Below, piece after piece: positions 10,576-23,700 of a DNA stretch of 64,000 bases. The DNA is from Anolis sagrei. Lineage: Eukaryota; Chordata; Lepidosauria; Squamata; Anolidae. The notes beneath the pieces are model-generated. The model saw nothing but the letters and a program-made list of their open reading frames with translations, did no database searches and was not told the DNA's origin. The DNA lies in NCBI RefSeq assembly GCF_037176765.1, contig NC_090034.1, forward strand, positions 26,233,375 through 26,297,374, written 5' to 3'. Both the position numbers and the translations under genes were made by a program. Numbering within the stretch: the stretch's first letter is position 1; every line of letters begins with the position of its first letter.

Positions 10576-12520
10576 TCCTCTCAGCTGTTTGAAGCTTCCG
10601 CTTGATGGTTTTGAAGGCATCTCCAGCCAGAAAGCCAATGTAAGATTCGTTGTATACGAATGCTTTTATGTCAAGCCTCTTTGAGTCCACTTTGGGGAGA
10701 CAAAACAGGGTATATATATAGGAAGAGAGAGAATAATAATAATAATAATAATAATATGCTGATGCTTTTATGTAAAGCCACTTTGAGTCCCCTTTGGGGA
10801 GATAAAGCAGGGTATAAAGCAATAGAATTATATATATATTCTATATTTATTATTATTATTATTATGATTATTAATAGTATGTTATTACTATTACCGTGGA
10901 CCGTGCTCTGACCTACAAGAAGCACTGCCTGAACATCAAACAAAAAGTGGGCGCTAGAAACAACATCATACGAAAGCTGACTGGCACAACCTGGGGATCA
11001 CAACCAGACACAGTGAAGACATCTGCCCTTGCGCTAAGCTACTCTGCTGCTGAGTATGCATACCCAGTGTGGAACACATCTCACCACACTAAAACAGTAG
11101 ATGTGGCTCTTAATGAGACATGCCACATTATCACGGGGTGTCTGCGCCCCACACCACTGGAGAAATTACACTGCTTAGCTGGTATTGCACCACCTGACAT
11201 CTGCCGGGAAGTAGCAGCCAATAGTGAAAGGACCAAGGCAGAGACATCGCCAGCTCATCCCCTGTTTGGGTATCAGCCAGCACGTCAACGACTTAAATCA
11301 AGACATAGTTTTCTTAGATCTACAGAGACACTCGCTGGAACACCCCAGCAAGCGAGAGTCCAAAAGTGGCAGGCCCAAACCCAGCACCTCAATTCATGGG
11401 TGATACCAGATGAGAGACTCCCCCCTGGGCACTCAAAAGACTGGGAGACATGGAAGGTGCTGAACAGACTGCGCTCTGGCACCACGAGATGCAGAGCCAA
11501 TCTTAAGAAATGGGGCTACAGGGTGGAATCCTCGGCATGCGAGTGTGGAGAAGAGCAAACCACAGACTACCTGCTGCAATGCAACCTGAGCCCTGCCACA
11601 TGCATGATGGAGGACCTTCTTGCGGCAACACCAGAGGCACTCCAAGTGGCTAGATACTGGTCAAAGGACATTTAACCAAATACCAAATTTGCAAAATCTG
11701 TGTGTTTTTTTCCTTTTTCTTTTTAATCTGTGTGTTTGTTTTGCTCTGTTAGAATTGTAATACAATGGTTGCTGATGACACGATAAATAAATAAATAAAT
11801 AGATAAATAAATAAAATAAATAGTATGTTGATGCTTTTATGTAAAGCTGCTTTGAGTCCCCTTTGGGGAGATAAAGTGAGTTATAAATATAATAATAGTA
11901 GTAATAATAATAATTGTATATTGTAAATTGTGTACTAATGTTTTATGTCAAGCTGCTTTTAGTCCCCTTTGGGAGACTAACACACACACACATACAATAT
12001 TCTAATTCTAATATTGTAAATTGTGTACTAATGCTTTTACATCAAGCTGCTTTTAGTCCCCTTTGGGAGAGATAAAGCAAGGAATAAATAAATATAATAA
12101 TAATAATATTTTAAATCGTATACTAATGCTTTTATGTCAAGACATTTTGTGTCCCCTTTGGGAGAGATAAAGTGGGGTATGCGTAAATATAATGATAATA
12201 ATATATAGTAATAATAATATATTCTAATAATAATATTTAAATTGTGTGCTAATGCTTTTTTTAATCAAGCTGCTTTGAGCCCCATTTGGGAGAGATAAAG
12301 CAAGGTATAAATAAATATTATAATAATAGTAATAGATAGATAGCCACTTTGAATCTCCTTTGGGAGAGATAAAGCGGGATATATATATATATATATATAT
12401 ATATGTAATATTTTAAAGTGTATGCTAATGCTTTAATGTCAAGCCACTGAGTTCCCTTTGGGGAGATCAAGTGGGGTATAAATAAATATAATAATAATAA
12501 TATTAATAATAATGAGGTTG
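10576..12520 (+). repeat. Tandem array of LINE 3' tails, split by another LINE
   Basis: A unit of about 95-125 bp recurs about nine times. It reads 'gcttttatgtcaagc', then 'tttgagtcccctttggggag', 'ataaagcagggtataaata' and an ATA/AAT run. Copies are near 10664, 10768, 11834, 11940, 12035, 12129, 12255, 12342 and 12430. The unit is the 3' tail of an L2-like LINE. A (TA)n run sits at 12380-12403. A different LINE splits the array at about 10885-11810. Confidence 0.75.
10885..11810 (+). mobile_element. LINE 3' end with 259-aa open frame
   Basis: The open frame 10896-11675 encodes the C-terminal part of a LINE reverse-transcriptase protein. The stretch ALALSYSAAEYAYPVWNTSH then IITGCLRPTPLEKLHCLAGI is a widespread LINE motif. 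A CxC...C cluster (ACECGEEQTTDYLLQC) lies near the end. The 3' UTR ends 'gctgatgacacgataaata' with an AAAT tail. The frame starts inside the element, so it is a 5'-truncated copy, not a host gene. It is fairly young, as the frame is still open. A worn relative is at 63379-63785. Confidence 0.8.
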
Positions 12521-12584
12521 TGCATTAGATTCCCATCATATGATCATCTTAGTGCTGAGCCAAAGCCAAGCGGAAGCTGCTTTA

Positions 12585-13140
12585 GGAGATCTTCTTGGAG
12601 GGACATGATCTCTCATTTAATTGCATTGACTCAATACTATGCAATGCTGGGCACCACATTTTAAAAGAGATACTAACTAAGCTGGAAGGTGTCCAGAGGA
12701 AGAGGACAACTGAAAGGATCAAAGGTCTGGAGACCATGAATAATCCCTATGAGGAGCATCTTCAAGAGCTGGGTCTGTTTAGCCTGCAGAAGAGAAGGTT
12801 GAGGGGACATATGAGTGGAGCCACGTATAAATATGTGAAGGGATCTCCTAAGGAAGAGGGAGCAGGCTTGTTTTCTGCTGCCCTGGAAACTAGGATTCAA
12901 TGGAGCCATGGGGTCAAATGACATGAAAGGAGATTCCACCTGGACATTAGGAAGAACGTAAGAACTGTTCAGCAGTGGAACTCTCTGCCTCAGAGTGTGG
13001 AGGAGGCTCCTTCTTTGGAGGCTTTTAAAGAGAGGCTGAATGGCTATCTGTCAGGGCTGCTTTGATTGTGATTTTTCTGCATGGCAGGCAGTTGGACTAG
13101 GTGGTCCATGTGGTCTCTGCCACTCTATAATTCTATGATG
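12585..13140 (+). mobile_element. CR1 LINE 3' end
   Basis: The sequence 'aagaacgtaagaactgttca' then 'gtggaactctctgcctcaga' and the terminal 'ataattctatgatg' are the classic 3' end of amniote CR1. Coding traces are 'tgcaatgctgggcaccacat' and 'gaggagcatcttcaagagct'. A shorter copy is at 39262-39550. Confidence 0.9.
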
Positions 13141-14033
13141 CTTCAGATTTGGGCAGCAGCTGCAAGCCTCTTAAAATGATTAATAATAGCTTAGCTACTG
13201 GAAACAGCTAGTGCTGTTTACATCACATTCCCTATTTACAAAGCAGCATATTGAATAGAAGACTGAAAGTAGTGTTAACTGAGAGCAACCAATCCAACTG
13301 AGAGGAACCAATCTCTGCAAAGAAAACCACAGATTATAATGTAACAACCATTTCTATGAGTGTAAGTTTTTGGGAATTTGTTGGAGTTTTCCACCCAAAG
13401 TCCCAGCTGAATAAACCTGCATTTTTCCACTTCAGAGGAAGGCCTGGCGTGTTTCCTAAGAAGCTACCAAAACAATAACATGCTTGATTGGTGGAACAAC
13501 TATAGAAGCCTTTTACAGTTTAGTACGATTTGACACTGCTAATCTATTTCAGACAATAAGCAATGGAAAATGGATAGTCTGTGCGAATGCGTTTTATTGG
13601 ATCAACTTCTGTCGGTGCAGGAATATGCGAGCTTTCTGCTTGCAAAGGGCTCTTCAACAGGCAGACTGGAAAGGTAAGCATAATTCTTAGGAGGAACAAA
13701 ACAAGGATAATTTATAAACATTTCCCCTCTTGCACAGTAAGTAGCCATGGCATTCTGAAGTTCTTTATATCGGAATCCCTCAAGAATCATCCCTGACTCC
13801 TTCAATTCCAAGCAACAGGTGCAGACATGGCAAAACCCTATTATTTGCCCACAGTACCTCTTCTCTCAATCCTGCCAGTATCCTCTGCATCTTTCCAGCT
13901 CCTCGGCTGTCTACAGAATAAACAAATTGGGTGGTTAAGACACTCTTAGTTCATCTATGATACTTTTTAGGATACTGTTTGGGGGGAAAGACAAGATGAA
14001 CCCAGCTGTGCATAGAGTTCTTGCTTAGAGGGC
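13141..14033. other. Spacer downstream of KLHL10, nothing recognised
   Basis: Unique-looking sequence between the CR1 copy and the KLHL10 poly(A) signal. The short open frames at 13484-13811 show no similarity that I recognise. Confidence 0.5.
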
Positions 14034-14039
14034 TTTATT
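14034..14039 (-). promoter_or_regulatory. KLHL10: KLHL10 poly(A) signal AATAAA
   Basis: AATAAA on the minus strand starts only 17 bases after the TGA stop (14058-14056), so the 3' UTR would be very short. Short 3' UTRs are common in spermatid-expressed genes, and mammalian KLHL10 is one. Confidence 0.65.
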
Positions 14040-14055
14040 AGTCAAGGAGAGTCTT

Positions 14056-17000
14056 TCACACAGGGAGTGTGCTGGTGGATGAGGAGTACTTGACCTCATC
14101 TCTTGGGGTCGACCCCACAAAATTGTCCCGCCTGGCCGCGTACTCCCCGACATTGGGGAGCCCCGGCACCACGCAACAGCTCAGGGCGCTGCGGTAGATG
14201 CTCATGTCGTGGGCGTCGTACCACTCGTCTGTCTTCTCATCGTAGCACTCAACGTTGAACGTGGTCGTGAAGCCGTTGAAGCCGCCCACCACGAAGAGGA
14301 GGTCGTCCACCACTTCGATGCCAAAGTTGCTCCGAGGGTTGAACATGGTGGGGATCGTCCGCCAGGTGTTAGCTACCGGGTTGTAGGCTTCTGCACTCCG
14401 GAGGCGGTTGGCCCCATCGAATCCACCCACCTGCAGGGAGCAAAACACCACCATGTGGGTTGCTTTAGAATAGGCATGGGCCAGCTTTGCCATTGCTCAA
14501 CTCTTTTTGTTTCAATCCCAAGGTCTTAGTCCAACAGTCAAAGCATTCCATTGTCCTATTGTGTAGACCAGGGAGTTGAAGTCCAAAACACTTGGAGGGA
14601 AGGTCGAAGTTGGCCCATGCCTACTTTATACAGAGTTAGATCTGGAGAGCTGCACTATCTCTACTCCATGGATCTTAATACAGATCAACAACTAAGCAAT
14701 GGAGGCTTGTCTGAATGTATCTCCCTCTATGTCCCATCTTGGAGTCTAAGATCATCCGGGGAGGCCCTGCTCTCGATCCCGCCTTCTTTCCAAATGCGCT
14801 TGGTGGGGACAAGAGACAGGGCCTTCTCGATGGTGGCCCTCTGCTTGTGGAACACGATCCCAGTGGAATTATGTCAACTACATCCTTCCTTTTCTTTAGG
14901 AAAAAGCTTAAAACATGGTTTTGGGATCAGGCTTTCAGGTAGCAGGCTGACAGCAATCACAATGCCCTGGAAAACTGACTATGGACAGGCCTTGGACTGG
15001 GTTGTTGGTCGCTGAGTTGGATTTGGATATGGCTATTTAGTTAATAAATCATTACTTATAAATAAAGTTTTGTTGTTGTTATTTTAAATGGATTTTTCTT
15101 TTTTAACCTAATGTTTTTACCTATTATGTAATGTTGTGTTTTTACACTGTTTGTATGTGTGGGAATCAAATTGTGCCGGTTGTAAGCCACCCTGAGTCCC
15201 CCTTTGGGGGTTGAGAAGGACAGGGTACAAATGTTTGAAATAAATAAATGAAATAATTCCTCAGTTTCCTCACTGTTTGGCACAGGAAGGGAGCTACTTC
15301 TGGTACCAATTGCCCAATAAAGGAAGAACTGGTGCTATGAAGACATGAGAGTACATCAAAATGGTTCCGGTCCAGTTTACCTGTCCAAACTTATCTCCCC
15401 CTATGAACCACCGTGGAGATTAAGATCTTCTGGGGAGGCCCTGCTCTCGGTCCCACCTTCTTCACAAGCACGACTGATGGGGACGAGAGACAGGGCCTTC
15501 TTAGTGGTGGCCCCTCAACTGTGGAACTCCCTCCCCCTTAACATTAGATCAGCCCCCTCCCTCCTAGCCTTCAAAAGGAGAGTACAAACCTGACTCTAGG
15601 ATCAAGCCTTCAGAGAAGCAGTGCTATAATATAATGTAACTGGAATATGTGCAATGACTACGGAACAGCCTCAGACTATCAATCAAATCATTTATTTCGG
15701 TCATTGACCAGCACAGGAAATAGAGTCATAGACTATGATTCTTGGATGGTGTGATTTTAATATTGAATGTAATTTAAAATTTTTAAAATATGTATACATT
15801 TTAATTCAATGAATTTTAAGCTTTATGTTGTATGTGTTTAAGGATTTGATTAATTGCCATATGTAAGCCACCTTGAGTCCCTCTTGGGGTAGAGAAAGGC
15901 AAGGTATAAATAGGGTAAATAAATAAATAAGAGTACATCAGTGGTCCACGGTCGTTACATCCCGAATAGATTACTGCAACGCACTCTACGTGGGGTTGCC
16001 TTTGAAGACTGTTCGGAAACGTCAATTAGTCCAGCGGGCGGCAGCTAGATTACTCACCGGAGCGTCATACAGGAGCATACCACCCCTCTGTTATGTCAGC
16101 TCCACTGGCTGCCGATCCAATTCCGAGCACAATTCAGAGTGCTGGTTTTGACCTACAAAACCCTATATGGTTCCGGCCCAGCGTATCTATCTGAATGCAT
16201 CTCCTTCTACGTCCCGCCTCGGAGTTTAAGATCTTCTGGGGAGGCACTGCTCTCGGCCCCGCCTTTATCACAAGTGAGATTGGTGGGGACGAGGAGCAGG
16301 GCCTTCTCGGTGGTGGTCCCTCACCTGTGGAACTCACTCCCCGGGGAAATTAGGTCATCGACATCCCTCCTCTCCTTTAGAAGGAAATTAAAAACATGGA
16401 TTTGGGACCAGGCCTTCGGGTAATCTGGCGGATAGATAAGGGACAAGCGACGACTAGAATTGATGGATCGGACAATGTGGAATTTGAATTTACGGACTCT
16501 GAGCTGGTAAACGTTGAGCACTAGATTGTTTTTAGGGATTGTGATGTATAATGGCTTGTTTTAATTGCTGTTTATATGTTTTATTTTTTTTACCTTGTTG
16601 TTGTGCCGGCATCGAATTGTGCCTTTTTGTAAGCCGCCCTGAGTCCCCCCTCGGGGGTTGAGAAGGGTGGGGTAGAAGCGTGAGAAATAAATAAATAAAT
16701 AAATAATCAACACATTTATTTCCACCAAACTCAAGCTGGGGAGATATAGGATACCTGACTTGACTTGGGGAGTGAAGTTCCCAATTTTGGCTTCATCTTA
16801 GCATGGAATTAGCTTCTTAACCATCCTATGAGATGATAATATTAACTTTCTGTGCAAGGTTTCTGTAAGACCATGGTCTCATAATTGGGGTAGGAAGGAA
16901 CCTCAAGCTTTCAGTCAATGAGCAACCTGCCCCTGCAGCCTGCCAGTTTTGGGGAGTGAAGAAGAGAGAAAAAGGCACGAGAAAAAGAAGTCTTGCAGGA

Positions 17001-20000
17001 GCAAAAGGAGCCTGGCCTTACTGCATAGACGTGTTCTCCATATGCGATCACGCCAATGCCGCTCCGCCTGCTCCTCATGGGTGCGATCAAGCTCCACTGA
17101 TCAACCTTAGCATCGTACACTTCCGCCGTAAACAGGCACTCGTTCCCATTGAATCCACCACAGATATAGACCTTTTAAAAAGGAAATAAAAGGAGGTAAA
17201 ATATTGTAGGTGTAACTGAAACTTTTCAACAGTTTGAGCTTCTAAGCAATCTTGTAGAAAGCTTTAAAAACCATACAGGAGAGGAATGTGATCACTCTCA
17301 GTCAGGGCTTATCACACAAAGTTGGGTGTGCCCTAGAGTTTCACTGCATTTGAATCGTGATTGCATGATGCCTTTCAACTGACAGGAAAATCCCAGTAGT
17401 GCATCCAATAGAGCTGTTCTACTCCTATTTCTCCTTCGACTGCAGTTCTCATATTGCAAAGCAGAGGGAGGTGGTGCGACAATGCCGTAGCTGTGCATTT
17501 GTGGAAAAATAAAATAAAAACGCAGGCAGCGAGAACAAGGCAGGAAGCATCATCAAAGCAACAGCAATTGTAGCAAGGCTTTAATTGTTCCAATAATGGT
17601 ATGTCTCCATTTGCTTAAACAATGTGATTGTCACAAACTTTTCCCAGCAAGAGTTATTACAAGTTCCCCAATTAGTCTCAGAACTGATCTAATAATCTGA
17701 GTATGTTTATGATATAGAAAATGATGTTGTTTTGCTCAAGGCACTGTCCTCAGCCTCTTCCCTGCTATCCTTCAGTGCATTAGCAACTTTTATGGTCATA
17801 TGTACAAAGCAGGAAGCTCCTCCAGCCAAAACAATGAAGAGTGTTATATTATGCCATCAGGCAAACTGGACTCTCTAGTCCATGGAAACTCAGGCCATCA
17901 TACATCTCTGAGTTTTTAAAACCCCACAAAACTTCAGTTTTTTCGACAGGCTTTCACAAAGCCAATACAAGCAATAGAAAGAATAATAATAATAACAACA
18001 ACAACAACAAAACAGCACACACACTTGCCATACATAAAATACATAATAAACTAAAATACATCAACATGAAAACAATAATACATTACCTAAACCAGGTATA
18101 TAAACTGGAGAAAACAATCTCTATTAAATAGAATCAGTTAAAAGATCCATGAAATCAATGTAGCAGCCCAGCAGAATGCGCATAGAATATAAAGTGCTAA
18201 GTGATTGGCAATCAGTTCCTTTTGCTGCCTAAACATTATTGAAGGCCTGTTGAAAAAAACTCTATACAACAACAATTCTTTATTGATTAGTCAATTTTGA
18301 CCATATCAAAACATACAAAACATACACATACAGTAAAACCATATATGAATACGAGGCATCATGGCCTACTGGCCTGTCAACCCACTCCTAAATAATTGAG
18401 CAACTACGAGATAAAAAGGTTAAAAGATTAAAATTGTTTAATTCCTTAAAATAGGGTTAGAGTGGGGGGCATGGGTAGGTAAAACTAGTGGCGTTTCCAT
18501 ATTAAGTTTTTAAGTTTGAGTTTTGTTGATGGCAGCAAGGTCGCCTCTCTCTGCTTCCATCTTCTCACGGATGGTCAGCGCTTTTTGGATAAAAAGGGTC
18601 AATTTTAAAATAGAGTTTTTATCTGAGCCCTGAAGGAGGATGTGCAATTTCTCCTTATTCTCTGAATAAGTATGATTCTCCAGCAGAGGCTCTAGGTAGT
18701 AAGACCGGATCCTGTTGTAGTAGGGACTCTATAAGTTTTGTAGTGTAGGGGCTTATCTAAGTTCCCAGGGAAGGCTGTTTCAGAGCCAGAAGGGCCATCA
18801 CCGAGAAGGCCCTCTCCCTCGTCCACACCAATCATGCTTGAAGCAGGACTAAGAGGAGGGCCTCCCCAGCAGATATCAGAGCCCGAACTAGTTCATAGGG
18901 GGAGATGCAGTCATGAAGATAGGCTGGACCCAAAGAGTGTAGGGCTTTATAGATTATAACCTGCACTTTGAATTGGGACTGGAAACTTATTGGCAGCCAG
19001 TGGAGCTGCTTCAATAGAGGCATGGTATGCTCCCTATAGCTAGCTCATTAGTAACCTGGCTGCCGAACTTTGTCCCAATTGCAATTTGCAAGCCATCTTC
19101 AAAGGCAGTCTCACACAGAGTGCATTACAGTAATCCATTCTAGATGTAACTAAGGCACGGGCCACAGTAGCCGAGTCAGGCTTTTAGAGGTAAGGTCACA
19201 GCTGGCATTCAAGTTTTAACTGTGCAAATGCTCTTCTGGCCACTGCCGATACCTGAGCTTCAAATATCAGTGCTGAGTCCAGGAGGACCCCCAGTCTGTG
19301 GACCTGTGTCTTCAGGGGGAGTGTAACCCCTTCAAGCACAGGTTGCTACCCTATACCCTGATCGGGCTCATAACAGACCAGGAGGACCTCTGTCTTGTCT
19401 GGATAAAGCCTCATTTTGTTGACCCTCATCCAGTCCATCACAGCTGCCAGGCACCGGTCCAGGATCCAGGGAGCTTCCTTGGATTTAGGTGGAAAAGAGT
19501 AGTAGAGTTGTGCATCTTCTGCATAGAGATGGCACCCACCTCCAAAACTCTGGATGACTTATCCCAGCGGTTTCATGTAGGTGTTGAAAAGCATAGGGGA
19601 GAGAAAAGAACCTTGCAGGACCCCACAGGACAATGTCCAGAGGTTCAAGCAGGTGTCCCCCAGCACCACCATCTGGGAACGGTCCTCCAGGAAGGAGCGG
19701 AGTTACTGCAACCCAGTGCCCCCAAGACCCAACTGGCAGTCAATAAAGTACTGTAGTTAAAACAAGCCAGTTATCTTAGTAATAATCTACAAGTGGACCA
19801 GAAAAGTCTTTTAAATAGAATAGAATAGCTTTATTTTGATTGTACTATTGCACAACGAACTTAAATGCCTCTCCCAGCACATAAACAACACACCCATCCT
19901 TCTACACTCCCACCATTATCGCACATCCCTCAGTGCCACATCAATGCAAAACCATGGAGTTAAAGATAGTCACAGTTCTAGGAGGAAAGCTCCCTCTCAG

Positions 20001-20720
20001 TCTGTTTGTCCTTGCCTTTGTCACCCTGTACTGTCTCCCAGATGGCAATAATTTTTAAAAAGAACATTCCGGGTTTGATGGATCCCCAAGAATATTCTGA
20101 GCTTCCTTAAGGCTGTGGGACCTTCCAGTATAAATATGTAGCAGGAGAATGCCTGGGAAATAAAGGCACTTTAACTGACAGTGATAATATAATAAGTATG
20201 GCATCAGAGAACGGCCTGGATGAGGCCCTTTCGAGACGCAGATCCTGAGTTACTCAAAGCAGAGATTCTTTCCTACAGGAAGACACGGTGTCTTGAGGAT
20301 GGAGATACTTCCAAATTGCTTTCATTTTGAAAAAATATGCAGGAAAACCCTATTTTCAATACATTTCCATTGTTTGCACTGACTGAGCTTTTCGTAGTCA
20401 TTACAGGCTGAGTCACAACAAGCAGTCGCTGATATGATGCTATCAGTATATAGATTATTCTGCCCAGGATATGCTCATCTAATAAGGAGCCACAGCTGAT
20501 GCCACAACCTCGGCTTCTGCATGATATTTTAAGACATTGAGGTGACCTCTTAAAGTAAGACTATTTTAAGTGTATTTATATTTTAATCCATTTTTACCAT
20601 ACTGTACTATTTAATTGTTTTTTTAAACTATTGTATTGTGCTTTTAAAACTTGACTAAAGTATTGTATTGTTAACTGCCTTGAGTCCCCATGTGGAGAAA
20701 GGCGAGATATAAATAAAGTT

Positions 20721-20758
<38 letters not shown>

Positions 20759-23700
20759 AACCCATTTTGTGCTGCACATTTCATTTTTCTACAGCACAAA
20801 ATGTACCCGGTTGCACATTAGAATAATTCAAGGGGATAGGCTCTGCAGAAAACAAAACAAAGATAAAGACATCAGAAGAGATACAAAGATACAGAAGCTA
20901 AATAATAGACTGGAGGATACAAGCCATAGTATGTATCCTCCAGATATGTTGGACTACAACTCACATCCCTAACCAACACAACTGATTGAGAATGGCTGCA
21001 TTGGCAGACCAGCAAAGGGTCTCAGAGGCCCCTTCTACACTACCCTATATCCCAGGATCTGATCCCAGGTTATCTGCTTTGAACTGGATGATATGAGTCT
21101 TCACTGCTGGATAATCTTGGATAAGCAGATTATCTGGGATCGGATTTTAAGATACAAAGCAATTTGTTTATTTATTTCTTTTCAAAAGTATTGCATAAAT
21201 TAGTATAAAACTGATAAAAATAGAAGGAGCATATGCGACTAAATATCTTTTGACCAAAAATGTGCAACAGCAGCGGCATTGTCTGTAGCCTCCAACAATT
21301 CTTCCTCTGTACATGAGGCAGGGCACAGTGGATAAGCATACAGATGTGGAGTTGTCTGTTCTGCTCCACAGTCACACAAGCTGGAAGATTCTTTTAGGTG
21401 GTGCCATTTTGCCAGACTGTGTTTTTATCTGCCCACGCCACTTCTGAGTCTGTTAAGAGACTTCCATGTTGCCCATTCTTGGTTTGCCCTGGAGGAAGAT
21501 CCTCACGGGGGGGCCATCCAATTGGCCATCCAATTTTTTTACAAAGCAATGCAGAAGGGCCATCAGGCTGGAGAGTGCTGCCTTCAGGCTTCATTTATTC
21601 CACTAGAGACCCAGAGAGAGAAAGAACGAAAGGAATGAAGGGAGGAAGGATGGAAGGAAGGGTGGGAGGGACAATCCTCTCAAATTTGGGGTTGGGTTAT
21701 CCAGCTTGGCCAACATGGCACTTGACACTTTTGTCTATACTGGGGATGGGCCATTGTCACTTACCTTACCGTACAGCGTGGTGGCGCTTGCGTCACTCCT
21801 CTGCTCATGCATAGGGGCTATCAGGGTCCACTGGTTGGTCTCGGGTTCGTACCTCTCCGCCGTGTTGAGGCGCACATAGCCATCAAAGCCACCCATGGCA
21901 TAGATGAAGTTTTCCAGGACGGTGACGCTCACGTAGCAACGCCTCGAGTGCATTGGCGCAACCTGGTGCCACGTCTTCTTGACGGGCTCAAATCGCTTGA
22001 CACTGTTGAAGTAGTCCACACTGTCAAAGCCCCCGATGATGTAGACGTAGCCCTTCAGGTAGGCGGCACCATGGTAAGCCCGGGGGCTCTCCTGCTGGCA
22101 GGTGACATTCACCCAGCGGTCGGCACGGGCGTCGTATGTCTCAATGGCGTTGGTTGGGCTCCCGCCACTCCAGCCACCGATAGCAAACAAGATGGCGTAG
22201 GGCAGGCGGGGCCGGGTCAATGGGTTGGTGAAGTCGGAGCTGGACGGGCCATTCATGTTCAGGTCATACATGGCCTTTAGGGCATCGATAACAATGGGTT
22301 TGCACTCCTCACTGTCTTTCACGTAGTCGTGCATTTTGACATTGTTCATAAAATATTCGGCATGCATCAAGGCCAGGCGGACCTGAAAAAGGAGAGGAAG
22401 ATATATGGGACCTTCTCACCTGTCACCAAGGAGGCTGTCCAGACCTTGAACCAGTGTCTAGCTGCTGTGTCGGACTGGATGAGAGCTAACAAATTGAAAT
22501 TGAATCCAGACAAGACAGAGGTCCTACTGGTCAGTCGTAAGGCCGAACAGGGCATAGGGTTACAGCCTGCACTGGATGGGGTTACATTCCCCCTGAAGTC
22601 GCAGGTTCGCAGCTTGGGAGTGATCCTGGACTCATCGCTAAGCCTCGAACCCCAGGTCTCGGCGGTGGCCGGGAGAGCTTTTGCGCAATTAAAACTTGTG
22701 CACCAGTTGCGCCCGTACCTTGGGAAGTCTGATCTGGCCACGGTGGTCCACGCTCTTGTTACATCCCGAATAGACTACTGCAACGCTCTCTACGTGGGGT
22801 TGCCCTTGAAGACTGTTTGGAAACTTCAACTAGTCCAGCGAGCGGCAGCCAGATTGCTCACTGGGGCGACATACAGGGAGTACACCACCCCCCTGCTATG
22901 CCAGCTCCACTGGCTGCCGGTTCAGTTCCGAGCACAATTCAAGGTGCTGGTCTTGACCTATAAAACCCTGTACGGTTCCGGTCCAGTGTATCTGTCCGAA
23001 CGTATCTCCCGCTACGTCCCACCTCGGAGTTTGAGATCATCTGGGGAGGCCCTGCTCTCGACCCCACCACTCTCACAAGTGAGGCTGGTGGGGACGAGGA
23101 GCAGGGCTTTCTCAGTGGTGGCCCCTCACCTGTGGAACTCACTCCCCGGGGAAATCAGAGCATCTCCATCCCTCCTCTCCTTCAGGAGGAGGGTGAAGAT
23201 ATGGTTATGGGACCAGGCCTTTGGGCAACCAGGCAATTAAATAAGACAATCTGACGAGTAAGACCAGCAGGATTGACGAAATGGTATCAAAAGCAGATCT
23301 ATGAGACAGCAAACACTGACAATGTAAGGGAGGAATTGGGTTTGTATTGATTTAAAGATTTTATTGATTTTATTGGAATAATGCATGAACTGTTGGTAAT
23401 TGTGACTTTATTGTAATTTGTGATGATTGTTTGTGATGCAGGCATCTAATCGTGCCTTTACTGTGTAAGCCGCCCTGGGTCCCCTTTGGGGTGAGAAGGG
23501 CGGGGTAAAAGAACCCCAAATAAATAAATAAATAAGGAACTTCACAGCCTTCATTTTGTGAGATAGGCTTATTACCCATCAATAATTGCAATCAGCCCCA
23601 GTGGTCAAGGCACAATGGGACCTATGCATTGAAGCAGCCCCCATCAGTCTCAGAAAAATAGAGCTAAAGCTAGGCACATCCGCCTTGGACAAATATGATA

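Noticed and set aside
10896-11675. 259-aa open frame as a host gene
   Set aside because: LINE C-terminal motif (YSAAEYAYPVWNTSHH...), a LINE-like 3' UTR and AAAT tail, and a worn second copy at 63379.
21807-22280. 157-aa plus-strand frame
   Set aside because: Shadow of KLHL10 exon 3.
22329-23240. 303-aa open frame as a host gene
   Set aside because: The first 50 codons are antisense of KLHL10 exon 3 and intron. The rest is a LINE reverse transcriptase end.
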